NCBI RefSeq assembly: GCF_000372725.1
Contig: NW_005201792.1
Location: 780,933 to 844,932, forward strand
Reading direction: 5' to 3'
DNA from: Emiliania huxleyi CCMP1516
Lineage: Eukaryota > Haptophyta > Isochrysidales > Noelaerhabdaceae
DNA: 64,000 bases
Positions 52,530 through 63,466 of the stretch are shown here, in pieces. Position 1 is the stretch's first letter. Every line of letters begins with the position of its first letter. The notes under the pieces were generated by a model. The model worked only from the letters and a program-made list of their open reading frames with translations, was not told the origin of the DNA and made no database searches. A program made the translations under genes and the position numbers.

Positions 52530-53754
52530 CTGCTGAGGTAGCCGCTCCTGTGCTCCCGCGGCCCTCTTGTCTCTTCTGCGGCAGGGCGGTCGAGGGGAGC
52601 GCGCGACTTTGGCTGTGCGCACGATCTTCGGCAGAGAGGGGGTGGCTTGCCGCGCTGCCGTGTCGCGCTGCCTGCCCCTCCTCACACCCGCGCCATTTGT
52701 GTCCGCCGAGAGAGCGTCGTGTACTGACAACCGAGTGTCGGTTCTAGCAAACGACCGCGGCGCGGTGACTGAGGTGTCGTCGGTGCCGAGGCCCGGGGTG
52801 TGTGTGACACATCTCACATGGACATGCGACGCATCTCGCCTCTTGAGCTGCTCGCCTTCCTCCAATATTTTTAGATGCGTATGCGACGCGGCACTCTCGT
52901 TCGAGAGGCCGCGGCGTCAACAATAGATGTGTGCGAATTGCGCGATGCGAGACCGATGAGCCTGCGATGAGCGACTTAGGGGCCCCCTAGGCTTAAAAGG
53001 GTGGGCCCTGGGGCGCCTGCGGCCTGCGCGCTGCGGCTTACGGCTTAACCGATTTTTGGCTGCCTGGGCCGCCGATTCGTCTCCTTAAAGTTAAACCATA
53101 AACGGTCTTAAAAAGACTTAAACGCTTAAACGGTGCGGGAGAGCTCCCGAGGTCGAGGTCGATGGTCCGGGAGGCTCCCGGTAGACGCCGGAGGCCGGGA
53201 AGCTGGCTACAGTCAGCTAGCACGTGCGTCCCCTATGCGAGTTGGCTCCTGCCAGTGCACCAGACTTACAGATGTGTCTTCAGAAGCGGGTTTGTGCCTA
53301 ATAACGGCAGTATTGGACAATTGGAGAAAACGGCGCGGAACCCAGCGACGCATGCCGGCGAGGCCGATTTTCTTAAACGGTCTTAAAAAAGAGGGACCCC
53401 CCGTGCCTGCAATCTCTTAAATGGCAAGTAATCAGGGTTCGTGAGTGAAATTTCACCCTTTCACTTTCACATGTGAATTCATGTGAATTTCACATGAAAC
53501 GTTTCGGCCGCCCCCGTTTCACTGAAAATTTCACAAGTTTGCATCCAAACGCGGTGAAAGCGACGAAGTATAGAGAGGAGAGAGCCCAACCGAGTAACTA
53601 GTGAGAGGAGGTGCGAGAGCAGCTTGGTTCGTGTGTCCTGCTCGGGGCTCAGGCGCTCGAGGACGTGTGTGTAGCCTCAATGTTCTTTTAATGCGCGCCC
53701 CCGCCGAAATACATACACCAACACGCGACGCGACCTCTTAAGGAGCACCGTGTC

Positions 53755-53977
53755 GTTAGGGTTAGGGTTAGGGTTAGGGTTAGGGTTGGGGTTAGGGTTA
53801 GGGTCAGAGAGTTCAAGCCGTTGTGCAGCTCCTAAGAGCGAATGGTCCGGTTTGGGCCGAAGCCAAATGGAGGAATCAGCGGTCCGTCGACACGAGCTCT
53901 CGGTGAATACTTTGGGTTCTTCGGGTTAGGGTTAGGGTTAGGGTTAGGGGTTAGGGTAAGGGTTAGGGTTAGGGTTG
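53755..53977 (+). repeat. Two interstitial telomeric TTAGGG tracts
   Basis: 53755-53804 has about eight TTAGGG units with one TTGGGG variant; 53922-53977 has about nine with small irregularities. Both have the same orientation, separated by 117 bp of unique sequence. Confidence 0.9.
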
Positions 53978-54079
53978 GTTGTCGTCGCACGCTCTCGATA
54001 TCTTTCTGGCTAAGACGAGACACAGCATCAGAGGCGACCCAAGCGACACACACACCAGAGCACGGCCGGGGACGCGAGC

Positions 54080-54970
54080 TGAGGGAGGGAGGGTGTATGT
54101 AGAGGATGTAGAGTGTAGAGCGCTGTAGAGCTGTAGAGCTGTAGAGCGCTGTAGAGCTGTAGAGCTCTACATCCGCCGCGGGACGAAGCGCCTCCGTTGT
54201 AGAGCGATGTAGAGGCGCTCTACAACGTGAAATCTCTACAACAAACTCTACATCATAAGCGGCGAACGAGGCACGGTCGCTCTCCGACATGAGGCGCGTT
54301 GCACTTGCCAGTGCTGCCCTGGCCTTCTGTCTGCCCGCCCAATGGGTGGCAGGTGCCTCTGTGCCGCTGTGGCATGCCTCACGGCTGCGACTGGCCGGCG
54401 CCTCGGCGCGTCAGCTCGGCTCGGCGTAGCGATAGTGGCCAGCGCAACTCGCCTGGACTCAACGCTCAGCCAGGAGCTCCCGCACGCGCTGGCGCGAGTC
54501 ATGGCGCAGACAACGCGTCTGAATGCTCGCCTCGCCTCGCCTCGCGCAAATGCGACCGTCCTCGCAGCCGACAGTCCACCGCCTGAAGCACAGCGACGAA
54601 TGCGGCACCGGCGACGCATGGCAGGCTGGTCATGACGCAGTTGTAGGGTGTTGAGTGTGTCGTCAGAGTGACTCTCTGTGTGTCAGGGATAGTCAGGGCC
54701 GTCCATCAGAGCTCCAGTAAGCTCGGAGACACCCCATTAGTGCGACTCGACGTCTTTCGTCTTTGAGTCACTGTGCCTTCCCGGCGGTTTGGGCGTTTAA
54801 GCTTTAAGCTGTAGAGCCTCTCTACAACAAACTCTACAGCAAAATCGCGCTCTACATCGCTCTACAACGCAGGCGCATCGTCACGTGGCGGATGTACAGC
54901 TCTACAGCGCTCTACAGCTCTACAGCTCTACAGCGCTCTACACTCTACATCCTCTACACCCTCCCTCAGG
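54080..54970. mobile_element. Mutator-like (MULE-type) 891-bp element with long inverted repeats and 10-bp target duplication
   Basis: The direct repeat GGACGCGAGC flanks the element (54070-54079 and 54971-54980). The element begins TGAGGGAGGG and ends CCCTCCCTCA; the inverted arms extend about 170-190 bp and are composed of TGTAGAGC-type subrepeats. A 9-11-bp duplication with long arms is typical of Mutator-like elements. The unique core (about 54270-54800) has a short frame from an ATG at 54291 with a signal-like start (MRRVALASAALAFCL) ending near 54428; no transposase. Non-autonomous. Confidence 0.75.
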
Positions 54971-55440
54971 ACGCGAGCCGCCATCTTGGACTGTGCGCCG
55001 CCGCCGCCGCCCTCCCGAGGCCAGATAATAGCCCAATGTCGAAGAGTGCGCCCCGCCCTCGGTATCTGGGTGGCATACGGGACTAGAGAGAGGGGCGCAC
55101 TCTTCGAAAAGCTCGTCGAAAAGCTCGTCCGGTGTACCGGAGTTGCCTAAGAGGGCGGAGAGCTCTTGCCGTCTTGCGCTTGCATCTGCCACCCACCGCG
55201 TGTTTGTTGCCGTCTCCAGCCGCGGCCAGGCGGTGGCCGCGCTCGGCAGCATTTCGGCGGGCGCCTCTCGTGCCTTGGGCGGCCCTCGCGGCCTCCAGCC
55301 TCGAGCGAAGCGTCCAGCGAGAGGTCATCGCCGGCTGGTAGGCGCTGCGGCGGCGGCTTCGGTGCTGCTCCTGCGGAGAGCTTGGGGTGGGGGAAGGGCC
55401 GACAGCGCGAGGAGGAGGTCGAACCCCGCGGCTCGGCTCG

Positions 55441-56187
55441 TCAGATCCACGCCGTGAGCGCCCACCGCGGCGCGAAGCTCGGCCGCACCTCGTGCAGCAT
55501 TCTCCTCGAGTCAAAGACGACAAGCCGGCCGCCGACCGGCTCGACGTCAACGTAGTCTCGCCCCGCGAAGGCCCACCCCTCCTCCTCCTCCTCCTCCACC
55601 GCCGCCGCCGCCGCCTCCCCGCGCTCCGCCCGGCCCCGCGGCCGGTGCAGCCTCAGCCGCCCGTCGTCCGCCTCGGACCAGCCCGACTGCAGGTAGAGGA
55701 TGCAGGTGTAGACCCGGTCGCACGCGCGCAGCCCGACCGGGCCCCGCTGGTGGTCCGGATCGGCGGCGTCGTTGTCGAGGTGCGGCACGTAGCCGCCGGC
55801 GGAGGGAGGGTAGCGGGCGAGCATCAGCAGGCGCGGCGTCGACGCGCTCGCAAACTGCGCCGCCGTCTCTGCGGCACACTCATCTCGTCGGCCCGACTCC
55901 ACGAGCATGCCGGGCATCCCGGCCAGCACCCGCGCCGCGTCCATGAGCCCGCTGTAGCTCGGGTCGCGGAGCATGCCGAGATCCACCGTCAGGACCTCGT
56001 CGTCCCGCCCGTCCTGGCCCAGGTTGCGCATCGCGCCGCCACTGCGGAGGGCCTCGGCCGTCTCGCGGACGGCCGCCGTCTGCTCTCGGGAAAGCACGCC
56101 ATCAAAGACGGCAAAGCCGTCGCGGGCCAACCTCTGCGTTGGCGACAAGGCGGCGAGGCTGGCGAGTAGAAGCGCGGCGCAGGGCAT
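55441..56187 (-). CDS. 2-oxoglutarate/Fe(II) prolyl hydroxylase, EGLN/PHD-like
   Basis: Single exon, 248 aa, oxidises proline in a protein substrate using 2-oxoglutarate and oxygen. A short hydrophobic N-terminus (MPCAALLLASLAALSPTQ) could be a signal peptide. The iron ligands are HxD in YVPHLDND (~136) and the distal His in LHEVRPSFAPRWALTAW (~231); the Arg ten residues later binds 2-oxoglutarate. The order LLMLARYP, YTCILYLQSGW, GGRLVVFDSRRMLHEV matches EGLN-type hydroxylases more than collagen P4H. An acidic insert of Ala/Glu repeats (EEEEEEGW) breaks the core. ATG 56187 is the only ATG before the conserved part; upstream codons run through non-ATG starts. Confidence 0.85.
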   Translation of the reverse strand: MPCAALLLASLAALSPTQRLARDGFAVFDGVLSREQTAAVRETAEALRSGGAMRNLGQDGRDDEVLTVDLGMLRDPSYSGLMDAARVLAGMPGMLVESGRRDECAAETAAQFASASTPRLLMLARYPPSAGGYVPHLDNDAADPDHQRGPVGLRACDRVYTCILYLQSGWSEADDGRLRLHRPRGRAERGEAAAAAVEEEEEEGWAFAGRDYVDVEPVGGRLVVFDSRRMLHEVRPSFAPRWALTAWI

Positions 56188-57542
56188 GTGTGCGGAAGCT
56201 CGCAACAGCGCCAGGGGCCGCCCTCGCAGGAACGCGGAAAAAGAATTTTGCGGTCGCTCCTCCCTTGAATGAATTAATAATCACCGGGCGGCGGCGCGGC
56301 GCGGCGGCGGGCGGGGCGGAGCGGGGCGGCGAGACCATCTGCAGTTACCGGGCCTCTGGTCATTGGAGAGCGGCAATGGTCGCGCCGCCCTCGACTCAAG
56401 GGGCTGCCGTCCATCCGCCGCTGCTCAGGCCGGGGGAGGGGGGGAGACCGGCTCGAGAGCGACCCCCGCGAAAGCACGGCTGGCATCCGTGGCGTGGGGC
56501 TCGCCTTCGAAAAGTCGGGCATGGCTCTCCCCGCAACTGCCAACTCTATCGCTAACACGCGCGCACCACCGAGACTGTGGTGGGCGCGCTGCGGTCGCAC
56601 GTCTACCTCCGTCATAGTGCCACGACGTGCGGCCTAGAATTAGCACACGCGCCTCTGCTTGCATACACTCATACATTGGGTTGTCATCGCCTGTGAGTGC
56701 GAGAAGGGCTAGCCGCAGGCAGCTAGCCTCTGAGGAGGGCGTCCATAGACACCTCACTAGACCCCACACACGGTCTCGTCCGTGCCTCGCCGGCCGGAGA
56801 GATTGCTGGAGGTAGAGCAAGCCCGCTCTAGCCTCGCATATCACTTCCTGTCGTCTGTTGTGTCGTTGTGCCCTTGTTTGTACTCTTGGCACCTTGGAGT
56901 GCTGGGGGGGGCGACAGGGAGGATATGGCCTTGAGTTATGTGTACGCCGACTCAGGGTGTGTGGCAGCCCGCTGGCTGTGTGTCTTGTGAGCTTGTTTGT
57001 GTCTGTGTGTCGCTCGTGCGTGTCGTCATCATCTGTCCAGCGTCCACCCATACCGCGTTGGTGTCCAGTCCGAGCCTGGCTGTTCTTCACCTTTCTACCT
57101 ACCTACCTACCTACCTACCTCCCTTGAGTTGAAATCCCTGTGTGGTGGCGGCGTGCCGTCCTCCCATCCCTCCCTTGGGGTGTCCGTTTTATTTCTTTCT
57201 TTTTGAGTTGTCTGTTTTCTTTATTTATTTTTACTGGGCACCTGTGTGGTGGCGGCGTGCCGTCCTGGCGAGTAGAGACTACACACTTTTTTACAGCCTT
57301 TTGTGACAAGAAAAACCTCCTTGGCGCTTTGGCCTTTGGCTTTGCGCTGGGCTCTACACACTACAGGGCTCAAGGGGGGGATCCGTCTGGAAAAAGGATG
57401 CTTTTCGCTGCACATGCTGAAGCCGCCAGGCAAAAGCTTGTGCTGTGAATAGCAGGCGTGGTCCTTTATTCGCCAGCGCAACGGGGTTCGGGCATGTGCA
57501 TGCCAAACGGAAAAAGAAATCGGAGGCGAGTTTTCTTGTTCC
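56188..57542. other. Intergenic region with repeat copies
   Basis: Contains the minus copy of the ~640-bp repeat (56481-57117), (ACCT)n at 57096-57120, a gene-end repeat copy at 57130-57185 and a second partial one at 57237-57270. No gene seen. Confidence 0.55.
56481..57117 (-). repeat. Dispersed ~640-bp repeat, copy 2
   Basis: Reverse-orientation partner of 2405-3050; boundaries TGGCATCCGTGG on the left and CTTTCTACCTACCT on the right. Identity is high but with many single-base differences, so the duplication is not recent. Confidence 0.75.
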
Positions 57543-59087
57543 CTAGAGCGCCTTTGGCGAAGCGGCTCCTGACTGCACGTCTGTGCTCGACACCCTCACC
57601 CCCGCCATGCAGGCCGCCGCGCTGTCGGCTGCGCCGCAAGCGGCCGAGACGACGTCGGGCAGCAGCCCCACGCCGTGGATGTCGCGGCCAGCCGGCGTCA
57701 CGTACCGCGCCTTGGTGACCGACACGCCACTCCCGCCCACCAGCCGCTGCACGTTTTGGATGCGCCCCTTGCCAAACGTGCGGCCCGGCCCCACCAGCGT
57801 CGCGCGCCGGTTGTCCTGCAGCGCGGCGGCCATGACCTCGGAGGCGCTGGCGGTGCGGCCGTCGACGAGCAGGTAGAGAGGCAGCCGCGTCTCCGAGCCG
57901 ACGCCCTCCGAGAAGAAGACCTCAGCCACTCCGTCGCGCCGCACCTCGGAGACCACCTTTGCGTTGGGCGGCAGGAAGAGCCGCGCCGCCTCGACGCCCG
58001 CAGGCAGGTACCCGCCCGCGTTGCCGCGCAGGTCGATCACCAGCGCCTCTGCGCCGGGCGACACGTCGCGCACCGCCCGCACCAGTTGCGCGGCCGTCTC
58101 CTGCGTGAAGGCCGAGATGCGAACCAGCCCCGCCCGCTTGCCGCCCGCCAGCAGGAGGGAGCCCTTCTCCACCGCGTTGGCGCTCACCCGCGCACGCTCG
58201 AGAGGCAGCTCCGCCACGCCGCCGCCGCCGCTCGCGCCGCCGCCCGGGTGCCGCACCGCAAGCCGCACCTCGCTGCCCGCCTCGCCGCGGATCAGGGCGG
58301 CGCACACCTCGGCGGTGGCGCCCTCCACGCTCTCGCCGTCCACGCGCAGCAGCTCGTCGCCGGGCAGCACGCCGCCGAGCGCCGCCGGGCCGCCCGCCAC
58401 CGCCTGCAGCACCACCACGGTGCCGGTCTGCGGGTCGAGCTGCAGCTGCACCCCGATCCCCGCGCCGTCGCCGCGCGCGTAGTTGCTCACGAGCGCGTCG
58501 TACTGTTCCGGGTCGAGGAAGCGCGTGTACGGGTCGCCGAGCGCGCGGAGCATCTCTCGAATCGCGTCGTACGCCTCGCCCATGCCGCCCTGCTTGCCCG
58601 CGAGGCCCCGCAGCGCCTCGCTCTGCTTGGCCTTCCAGCCATCCGCGCCGAGCCCGTTGAAGCTGCCGTCCACGTACTGCTTGCTCACCTCGCGCCACAC
58701 ATCCTGCACCAGCGCCTGCTCCTCGCTCAGCGCCAGCGCGGCGCTCCGCTCGACCCGAAGCGCGGGCAGCGCCGCTCGTGCGCCGGGCGAAAGCACGGCG
58801 GGCCCGACGGTGATGGATGAGGCAGCCAGCGCGGCGGCCAGCACGGCGGTCGCGACCGCGCGCTTCCAGTCCTTGCCGCCAAACTGCTGCGCCCTCTGCG
58901 GCACCTGGTCAGCTGGAATGCTAAACCGTGTGAACGCCTCCCCCCCCGGTCCCGAAGGCTGGAATGCGGCGAGCGGCGAGCACGGCGAAGCAGCGCCAGC
59001 TAGATAAGTGGATTGCTGCAAAGCGCCTGTGCAGAGCGAGATGCCCGCCGCAGGGGGCTGAGAGGAGATAGGCGGCCGCATGTACAT
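57543..59087 (-). CDS. CTPA: Carboxyl-terminal processing peptidase (CtpA), probable thylakoid lumen
   Basis: Ser/Lys-dyad protease that trims the C-terminal extension of photosystem II protein D1. Domains: a ~110-residue targeting region with a thylakoid-transfer-like hydrophobic stretch ending ARA-ALPAL, an N-terminal helical part (SEEQALVQDVWREVSKQYVD, DPYTRFLDPEQY), a PDZ domain (GIGVQLQLDPQTG ... GGVLPGDELLRVDG, ~210-290) and the protease core: LVRISAFTQETAAQL, DLRGNAGGYLPAG, the catalytic Ser in DGRTASASEVMAAAL (~416) and Lys in RTFGKGR (~437). Single exon, 514 aa from the ATG at 59087. No clear ER signal peptide is visible although an AAFQP motif resembles the haptophyte plastid cleavage site, so a further 5' exon is possible. 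Confidence 0.9.
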   Translation of the reverse strand: MYMRPPISSQPPAAGISLCTGALQQSTYLAGAASPCSPLAAFQPSGPGGEAFTRFSIPADQVPQRAQQFGGKDWKRAVATAVLAAALAASSITVGPAVLSPGARAALPALRVERSAALALSEEQALVQDVWREVSKQYVDGSFNGLGADGWKAKQSEALRGLAGKQGGMGEAYDAIREMLRALGDPYTRFLDPEQYDALVSNYARGDGAGIGVQLQLDPQTGTVVVLQAVAGGPAALGGVLPGDELLRVDGESVEGATAEVCAALIRGEAGSEVRLAVRHPGGGASGGGGVAELPLERARVSANAVEKGSLLLAGGKRAGLVRISAFTQETAAQLVRAVRDVSPGAEALVIDLRGNAGGYLPAGVEAARLFLPPNAKVVSEVRRDGVAEVFFSEGVGSETRLPLYLLVDGRTASASEVMAAALQDNRRATLVGPGRTFGKGRIQNVQRLVGGSGVSVTKARYVTPAGRDIHGVGLLPDVVSAACGAADSAAACMAGVRVSSTDVQSGAASPKAL

Positions 59088-59746
59088 GTGTGCACACACA
59101 AAGCCCGGGCGGGGGAAACCTGGTTGGGTGTGAAATACACATTATTATGAGATTCGATCGACGATTCGAGTTGAGACACGTTTGAGACACGGAAATTTTT
59201 CCGTAAACGCAGACCCCGGGCCCCGAAATCGCACAGTGATGCCTTTTACAAGCAAACCCGGTCCTGGGCGTGAGGTTAATGACCGCACTCCAAGTGCTCC
59301 AAGTGCTCCAAACTCCCTCGCACGATGGCGGCGTGCCGTCCACGCCACAGAGATCGCTTGAATGCCGGCATTCAAGCGCGACAGTGCTAGCCGCCTCCGC
59401 GATGCTGAGCGGTGCATGAAATCTCTCTCTCTCTCTCTGCATGAAGGGCGGCGAGCCGCTGACGATGCGCGAGGCGTCCTTCATCAGCTCGCTGATGAGA
59501 CACGCGGCCACCGTCCGGTTCACCATGCCGACTGGTTGCGTTGAGGGGTTGAGGGTTGAGGCCCCCCCTCAACCATCTGGTTGACGGTTGAGACCCCCCT
59601 TGGAGCACTTGGAGTGCGGTCATTAACCTCACGTCCAGGACCGGGGAGCTAAGAAGCGCACCCAGTTGGCCGGACGCTCGGTATCGGGTTACGGGCTAGA
59701 GAGCCCTAGCCCCGGGGGTGCGCGGTCGCAGGGCCATAACACGGGT

Positions 59747-59891
59747 CTCCGAGGGTTGGCCCCGCGTACCGGGTTTCCCCTTAACTGCAGGACGCCCCCT
59801 CTACTCGGAGCTAAAGAATACTCTCCGAGGGTTGGCTCCGTGTACCAGGTTTCCCCTTAACTGCAGAACGCCGCCCCTCTACTCGGAGCTA
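59747..59891 (+). repeat. Imperfect tandem duplication (~70-bp units)
   Basis: Two units beginning CTCCGAGGGTTGGC and ending CTCTACTCGGAGCTA, separated by 10 bp. Each unit starts and ends with complementary CTCCGAG/CTCGGAG, so each could fold. Confidence 0.8.
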
Positions 59892-61560
59892 GTGATACGA
59901 GAATACGTACCGCCCCGACGCAGTACTACGCGACGATAACACGAGCATACAAGAATACGCAGCTGCGAGACGCCTATAAAGAAACAGCGAGGTAAATTTC
60001 GGCGGCTATGATAAACCGAAACTTGTCGTAAAACGCGGGCGAAAGCAAAGCAGAGGGCGGGCGCTTTTGACGCAGCGATGCCCGCAGCCTGTCGAGCAGC
60101 TTCCGCGGCGCATGGGCGCCGCGGGGTTGAACGACAGCCGCGCCTCTCGAGCCACCCGTGCCACGCGCGGCGACGCGCACCCTGCGCGCCAGTCGGCGCA
60201 CTGGCAGTACTGCACCAGCCAGCACGGCATGGAGCAATGCATCCAGGGCATTGTGTTGGGCGCCAGCCAGCATGCCTCAGCACAGAGCGAGAGCGCATGC
60301 TGCGCACCCTGGCGCAGCACCAGCTCGCCTCCAATCAGGCACTCTCACCACTGCACAGCCGCCCACGAGCGCCCGCAGCTGCACTGCTCAACGCTCAAGC
60401 TCAGGAGCCTCCCCTTGTTGTCGCAGCTTTGTGCAGTGCAGCGTGCGAGCAGCGCAGCGCCAGGCAGACCCGTGGCACGCCCGGGCGGCTGTGGGACGGA
60501 GGCCCGCCGAGCGAGTGCGAGCCGCATCGGCGGCCATGTCTCCCGCAGCCGCGAGCGAGCGGTGCAAAGAGGCAGCGTCGCGCATGCTTTTCCGTAACGG
60601 CTGGAAAAGCCCCCGTCAACCCTTTAGTTGAGGGTTGAGGCCTCCGGGGCCTATTCACAGGCTCGCGCGTGATCACAAGATAAACTGGAACAGCCCTGCC
60701 GCCAAAAAATCGCTTCGCCTGCGGCGCGCTCTTGCTCCTCTACCTCGAGCGCAATCCATAAGTAGGAGACGCTCACTGTCGCCATTCAGGCGCCTGATCT
60801 TTCAGCAAAGCGATGGCCTACCTGGTACAAGATCAGATGCGCCCCCGGCAGGAAGACGCGTGTGATGCCGCATGCAGAGGTCGAATGCGCACAGAGAACG
60901 GACGGCAAGAGAAGGCAAGGGAAGGAAGAGAAACGGCTGGTGAAGCTCAGCTCACGGCGTAGTATTGCGGTCACTAACCATCCACGGCAAGAGTCACGGT
61001 GAATGCTGCCGCATAAAAGCAACAGAGTCGCGGTTGGCGCGATGGTCTTGTCGCGGTTAACGACTTAACGTTGCACACGGCCATAGACGCAGGATCTGTT
61101 TGGCGAGCCTCAAGCAGCGAAAGCAGGCGCGAGAAATAATGTCAATCCTGAGATCTCAATTTTGGCGCTAGTTTTGTTTCCTGGTACATCACGACGACTT
61201 GGGTCTCATGTAGCTCGACGGCTCTTCGACGGCTCTTTCTGGTTGGATCAGACAGTGCTATCAGTCAACAACACAATGCCGAGAGCAGGGCGGCCTTCGA
61301 GCAGGGCGGCCTTCGAGGCAACTAAGTTCCTGCTGCATTTTGCCACTCAACGTACAACTTGATGGCGGGCGGACGTGTCGAGCATGGATCGAGAGCATGG
61401 AAGGCGGCCATTGCTCAAACCTGTTCGAGTTGGCCTCCGGGAACAAGGGTGCGTGGCCGGCGCGGTCTGTTTCACGTGCAATAAGGGCAACGCCATCAAA
61501 ATCGCGCGAACATGGGCCGACATGCCTCCGACATTTCTCAGGGCTCGGACGGAAGCTCTG

Positions 61561-62322
61561 CAGACAGCCTGGGGTGTCGGCGGGCCCCCGGGGGCGACGG
61601 GGGTGCTCTTGGGGGGGGTCCCCCCAGTCAAGGGGGTCTGGGGCGCAGCCCCAGGTAGCCCGCCGCAGGCGCCGATTTTTTGGGGCTTTTTTGACTGATT
61701 TTCATGAGGTGTTGCTACTATTTTGGGACCAGTTGAAGCCTAAAAATGGCTACAAATACAGTCACAGCAGCTGCTCGTCATGAGCTGCTACTGTGTGGCA
61801 GAGCCCAGAGAGAGGGCTTTCAGGAGCACTATTCAGTTTGATCCAGCTCAACGTTGCGGAGTAGTAAGATTGTTCCGTTGCGTGAGCGGCCGGCGGCCGG
61901 CGGCGGCCGGTGCGGCACGCGGAGCACTCCGTGAGCGGTGACGGGTGCGGACGAGCGAATGAGAGGTCCCTTTCAGTAAGAGATAGGCAGTCCTAGTCCC
62001 TAACAACACATCTTCCACAGATAGCAACCTCTCATTCGCTCGTCCGCGCCCGTCACTGCTAGTCGGGGCACTCCCGGCGTACGGCCCGGTCCCGGTCGTC
62101 ACTCCGGTTGCTCGTGTTCACACCGTCAGAACTCAGCTCCGCTAAGGATCCAGCGTCTGAGACTTGGGCATCTTACACAACTTTTGTAGTAGAGCACAAT
62201 GGCACCCTTGCATCAAGTGCATCACTTCGTTAAAGGACCGTAAAGGAGGTCCCCGTTTTCGGCCGCCGCGGCCGGAGAGCACCCCCGTCGCCCCCGGGGG
62301 CCCGTCGACACCCCAGGGCAGA
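61561..62322. mobile_element. Nested fold-back element
   Basis: Outer arms (about 48 bp, 61561-61608 vs 62275-62322) contain GGCCCCCGGGGGCGACGGGG and are reverse complements with a few mismatches. Inner arms (61938-61966 vs 62027-62055; TGACGGGTGCGGACGAGCG and its complement, 28/29) define a second, tighter hairpin. A CTGGGGCGCAGCCCCAG palindrome lies near 61638. No coding capacity. Confidence 0.6.
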
Positions 62323-63466
62323 CAGCCAGACCGCTCTGCGCGCACATTAGTGTGCGGTCGGACCGACTTTTTCAGACTTTACTATCCTGGATACTGAGGG
62401 TATGTGCTGCTAGATCTCACTGAGCTGAGCTCGTATCTGCCTTTGGTAAGCAGTTTTGAGTTCGGTAATGTCTCCGGAGACGGAGGGCCGCGTCCGCGGA
62501 CGACCATGACGTCGCTCGTCGGCCGGGACCCCCCCCGCGCGGGGGCCTTCGATGGCTGTCAGCGCTCCTCCGGGCTTGCATCACACCTCCATTCACGCAC
62601 GTAGCTGAAGCAAGTACTCGTAAAAACGGCGCGTCAAATGCAGCATCCAGGCGTCTAAAGAAGACGACATGAATGGTTCACAGAGAATGTGTTCAGACCT
62701 TTGCACGGGTGTGTGTGTGTGGACAGCCATTCCGCGTGGTTGAGGGGTTGAAGGGGTCTGTCAACCACTTGGTTGAGGGTTGAGGCCTCTGTCAACCACG
62801 TGGTTGACAGTTGAGGCAATCGGCCTCAACCACCGCTCTGGGCAGAAAAAGAAACTTTACACCGCAAGTGCCTCGCCGAGAATTTTAGAAAGGCATCAAA
62901 CGATGCTAGTGGGGTGCTCCCGAGGAAACACCTTTTTCTCATCAGTCACACAATATGAACACAATAACAACCTGCGTGTGGTGCGCTACTAGCCGTCTTC
63001 CAGTCTTCCACACATCGCGTCGGGATCATGGGGATAAATTACGGACGTCCATCCACTGGGATGAGAGTACTGGAGAGATGAGGTGGAATCTGCTGATTCA
63101 ACAGCCGCCCAAAGGAGCGCCGCCTCAACACCGGGTCTCGGCTCTATCGAGCTATGCTAGCTCCAGCCGCAGCCCCACCCGGCCGCCCGAGGGTGTTCCC
63201 GCAGGCAGAGAAGACTACTTTAATCCTGGGGGAAGAGCAACCGCGCTCGCTCGTCGACGTCGCTCGTGCTGTGCTCAGCCTGGGCGGATATCCCTCTCGG
63301 CGCTGTGGGTGTGTGGCCTGAGCTGTGGCTGTGCCGTATTTCTCCACCGCCGGACCCGCAACTCCTGGTCTCCGTATTCTTTCTCTTAGCGACGGACATC
63401 GTAGATCGTACCGTTGCGCTACCGTGCAGTACTCGCGACATTGATCATCTAGTTGATCATTCGGTG

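Larger units (their letters stand above)
52530..55440. other. Intergenic region: telomere-like repeats and Mutator-like element
   Basis: 52930-53430 is TTAAACGG/TCTTAAAAA-rich non-coding sequence. 53430-53540 has many TTTCAC/GTGAAA palindromic words. Interstitial telomeric repeats lie at 53755-53804 and 53922-53977, and an inverted-repeat element at 54080-54970. 54980-55440 is GC-rich with no assigned gene. Confidence 0.5.
59088..63466. other. Long intergenic region, fold-back elements and short dispersed repeats
   Basis: No supported gene. It contains inverted copies of a 58-64-bp dispersed repeat (59255-59312 and 59599-59662), GGTTGAGGG-rich clusters (59541-59600, 60610-60650, 62738-62830), a 69-bp tandem duplication (59747-59891) and a nested fold-back element (61561-62322). 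Several open stretches at 60067-60640 overlap each other and carry no recognisable domain. Confidence 0.5.

Noticed and set aside
52567-52926. 119-codon frame after the Ni-SOD stop
   Set aside because: No recognisable motif and overlaps another open frame; probably 3' UTR and intergenic sequence.
60067-60640. Three overlapping plus-strand frames of about 150-190 codons
   Set aside because: All three frames are open over the same interval, Ala/Arg/Cys-rich, with no domain or splice-consistent neighbour.
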